Assembly (NCBI GenBank): GCA_021791455.1
Contig: JAJYWM010000248.1
Location: 1-24,062, forward strand
Reading direction: 5' to 3'
DNA length: 24,062 bases
Origin: a bacterium
GTDB taxonomy: Bacteria; Chloroflexota; Dormibacteria; UBA8260; Bog-877
This document shows, in pieces, positions 23,460 to 24,062 of the stretch. A program made the translations under genes and the position numbers. Position 1 is the first letter of the stretch, and each line of letters starts with the position of its first letter. The notes below the pieces were generated by a model. That model was not told the DNA's origin. It saw only the letters and a list, made by a program, of their open reading frames with translations, and searched no databases.

Positions 23460-24062
23460 TCAAGAACGGGCGATGTCCCCCAGGTCGGCTCCGGGCTTGC
23501 GCAGCTGGTCAGGATCCACGGCACGCCCCGCCTCGATCAGCCGGCGAGCTGCGGAGAGGTCACGAAAACGGTTGACCGCAAGACAGGCATGGATGCGTCC
23601 TCCCCGCAGCAGAACCACGGAGAAGCTATCCCCGGCAGGATCCCCAAGTTGGATCGCCTCCTCACCGGGCAGCTGGAGTCCCACCTGCTGTACCAGGTTG
23701 CCGAACTGCTCCGTCCAGAAGTATGGGGTTGGGCGGTAGGGCTCGCCGCCGCCGAGCACGGTCGTGGCCACATGGGCCCCTTGCCGTTGGGCGTTGTCCC
23801 AGTGCTCAAGGCGCAGCCTTTGCCCCAGGCCAGGGTGCCAGAAGCTGGCCACGTCCCCGGCGGCGAAGATCCGGGGGTCCGAGGTCCGACCTCGCCGGCT
23901 CACCAGGATCCCCGGGGAATGGCCTCCTCCCACCGAAAGCCCTGAGCGCCTGGCCAAGTCGACCCTGGGGGAAGAGCCCACGCACACCAGCACCAGGTCG
24001 CAACTTGCGGACTGGCCGGAGCTGAGATCGGCGGACTCGACGTGATCACCACCCAGCAGACG
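23460..24062 (-). CDS. FAD-dependent pyridine nucleotide-disulfide type oxidoreductase, C-terminal part
   Basis: The frame is open from the right edge of the window, so the N-terminus is missing; 200 residues are visible. CDLVLVCVGSSPRVDLARRSGL, a GILVSRRGRTSDPRIFAAGDVASF segment with the second FAD-binding motif, and the ferredoxin-reductase-type C-terminal domain (RLEHWDNAQRQGAHVA, PYFWTEQFGNLVQQVG) identify it. It belongs to the BenD/rubredoxin-reductase-like family, which passes electrons from NAD(P)H to ferredoxin or rubredoxin, often for oxygenases or P450 enzymes. Its partner is not visible. It ends 108 bases before fabF on the same strand; a separate fabF promoter is likely, so it may not belong to the fatty-acid operon. 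Confidence 0.85.
   Translation of the reverse strand, partial: RLLGGDHVESADLSSGQSASCDLVLVCVGSSPRVDLARRSGLSVGGGHSPGILVSRRGRTSDPRIFAAGDVASFWHPGLGQRLRLEHWDNAQRQGAHVATTVLGGGEPYRPTPYFWTEQFGNLVQQVGLQLPGEEAIQLGDPAGDSFSVVLLRGGRIHACLAVNRFRDLSAARRLIEAGRAVDPDQLRKPGADLGDIARS

Overview
The window is GC-rich (roughly two thirds G+C by eye) and gene-dense, and reads as chromosome of a free-living, aerobic, high-GC bacterium. Several traits point to an actinobacterium or a related deep Terrabacteria lineage (Chloroflexota or Dormibacterota type): a nickel superoxide dismutase with its own maturation protease, a nitroreductase/DsbA-like protein of the actinobacterial Rv2466c type, a CysM plus JAMM-peptidase pair like that of mycobacteria, and several genes that look leaderless, with a TANNNT box 6-7 bases before the start codon. 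This placement is inference. No rRNA or marker gene is present to settle it.

Layout. Bases 1-669 hold no gene I can support. Then come a VOC-fold protein (670-1053) and a ribbon-helix-helix/MazF toxin-antitoxin pair (1285-1820). A minus-strand stretch follows: phospholipase D (1941-3647), a DUF4395 membrane protein (3709-4206), a DsbA-like protein (4265-4894) and Ni-SOD (4971-5390). The SOD protease gene sodX diverges from sodN, and a 49-codon basic small ORF and an inositol-phosphatase-family gene follow it. A membrane-anchored protein of unknown function (6857-7348, minus) sits between the phosphatase and enolase (7410-8714). A tight run cysM / JAMM peptidase / secG leads to an orphan family-5 solute-binding protein (to 12024) and tRNA-Leu(CAG).

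The second half is mostly housekeeping: a membrane-anchored trypsin-like protease, UDP-sulfoquinovose synthase (sqdB), thioredoxin reductase, PduO-type cobalamin adenosyltransferase, acylphosphatase, and the overlapping tryptophan operon trpC-trpF-trpB-trpA. The trp operon meets, tail to tail with one base between, a minus-strand fatty-acid operon fabF-acpP-fabD-fabG. Upstream of fabF lies the C-terminal part of an FAD/NAD(P) oxidoreductase that runs off the right edge.

How the parts work together. Redox and oxidative-stress genes recur (Ni-SOD and its protease, a DsbA-like protein, DUF4395, thioredoxin reductase). Cysteine synthesis is present as CysM with a JAMM peptidase, but no sulfur-carrier gene is visible. 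SqdB implies sulfolipid head-group synthesis. trpCFBA covers the last steps of tryptophan synthesis, and the fab genes supply core type II fatty-acid synthesis. I found no CRISPR array, transposase, integrase or phage gene. The most interesting items are the CysM-JAMM pair without a carrier, the sodN/sodX divergent region with its neighbouring basic peptide, the recurrent leaderless start signature, the 9-bp inverted repeat upstream of DUF4395, and the sqdB gene.
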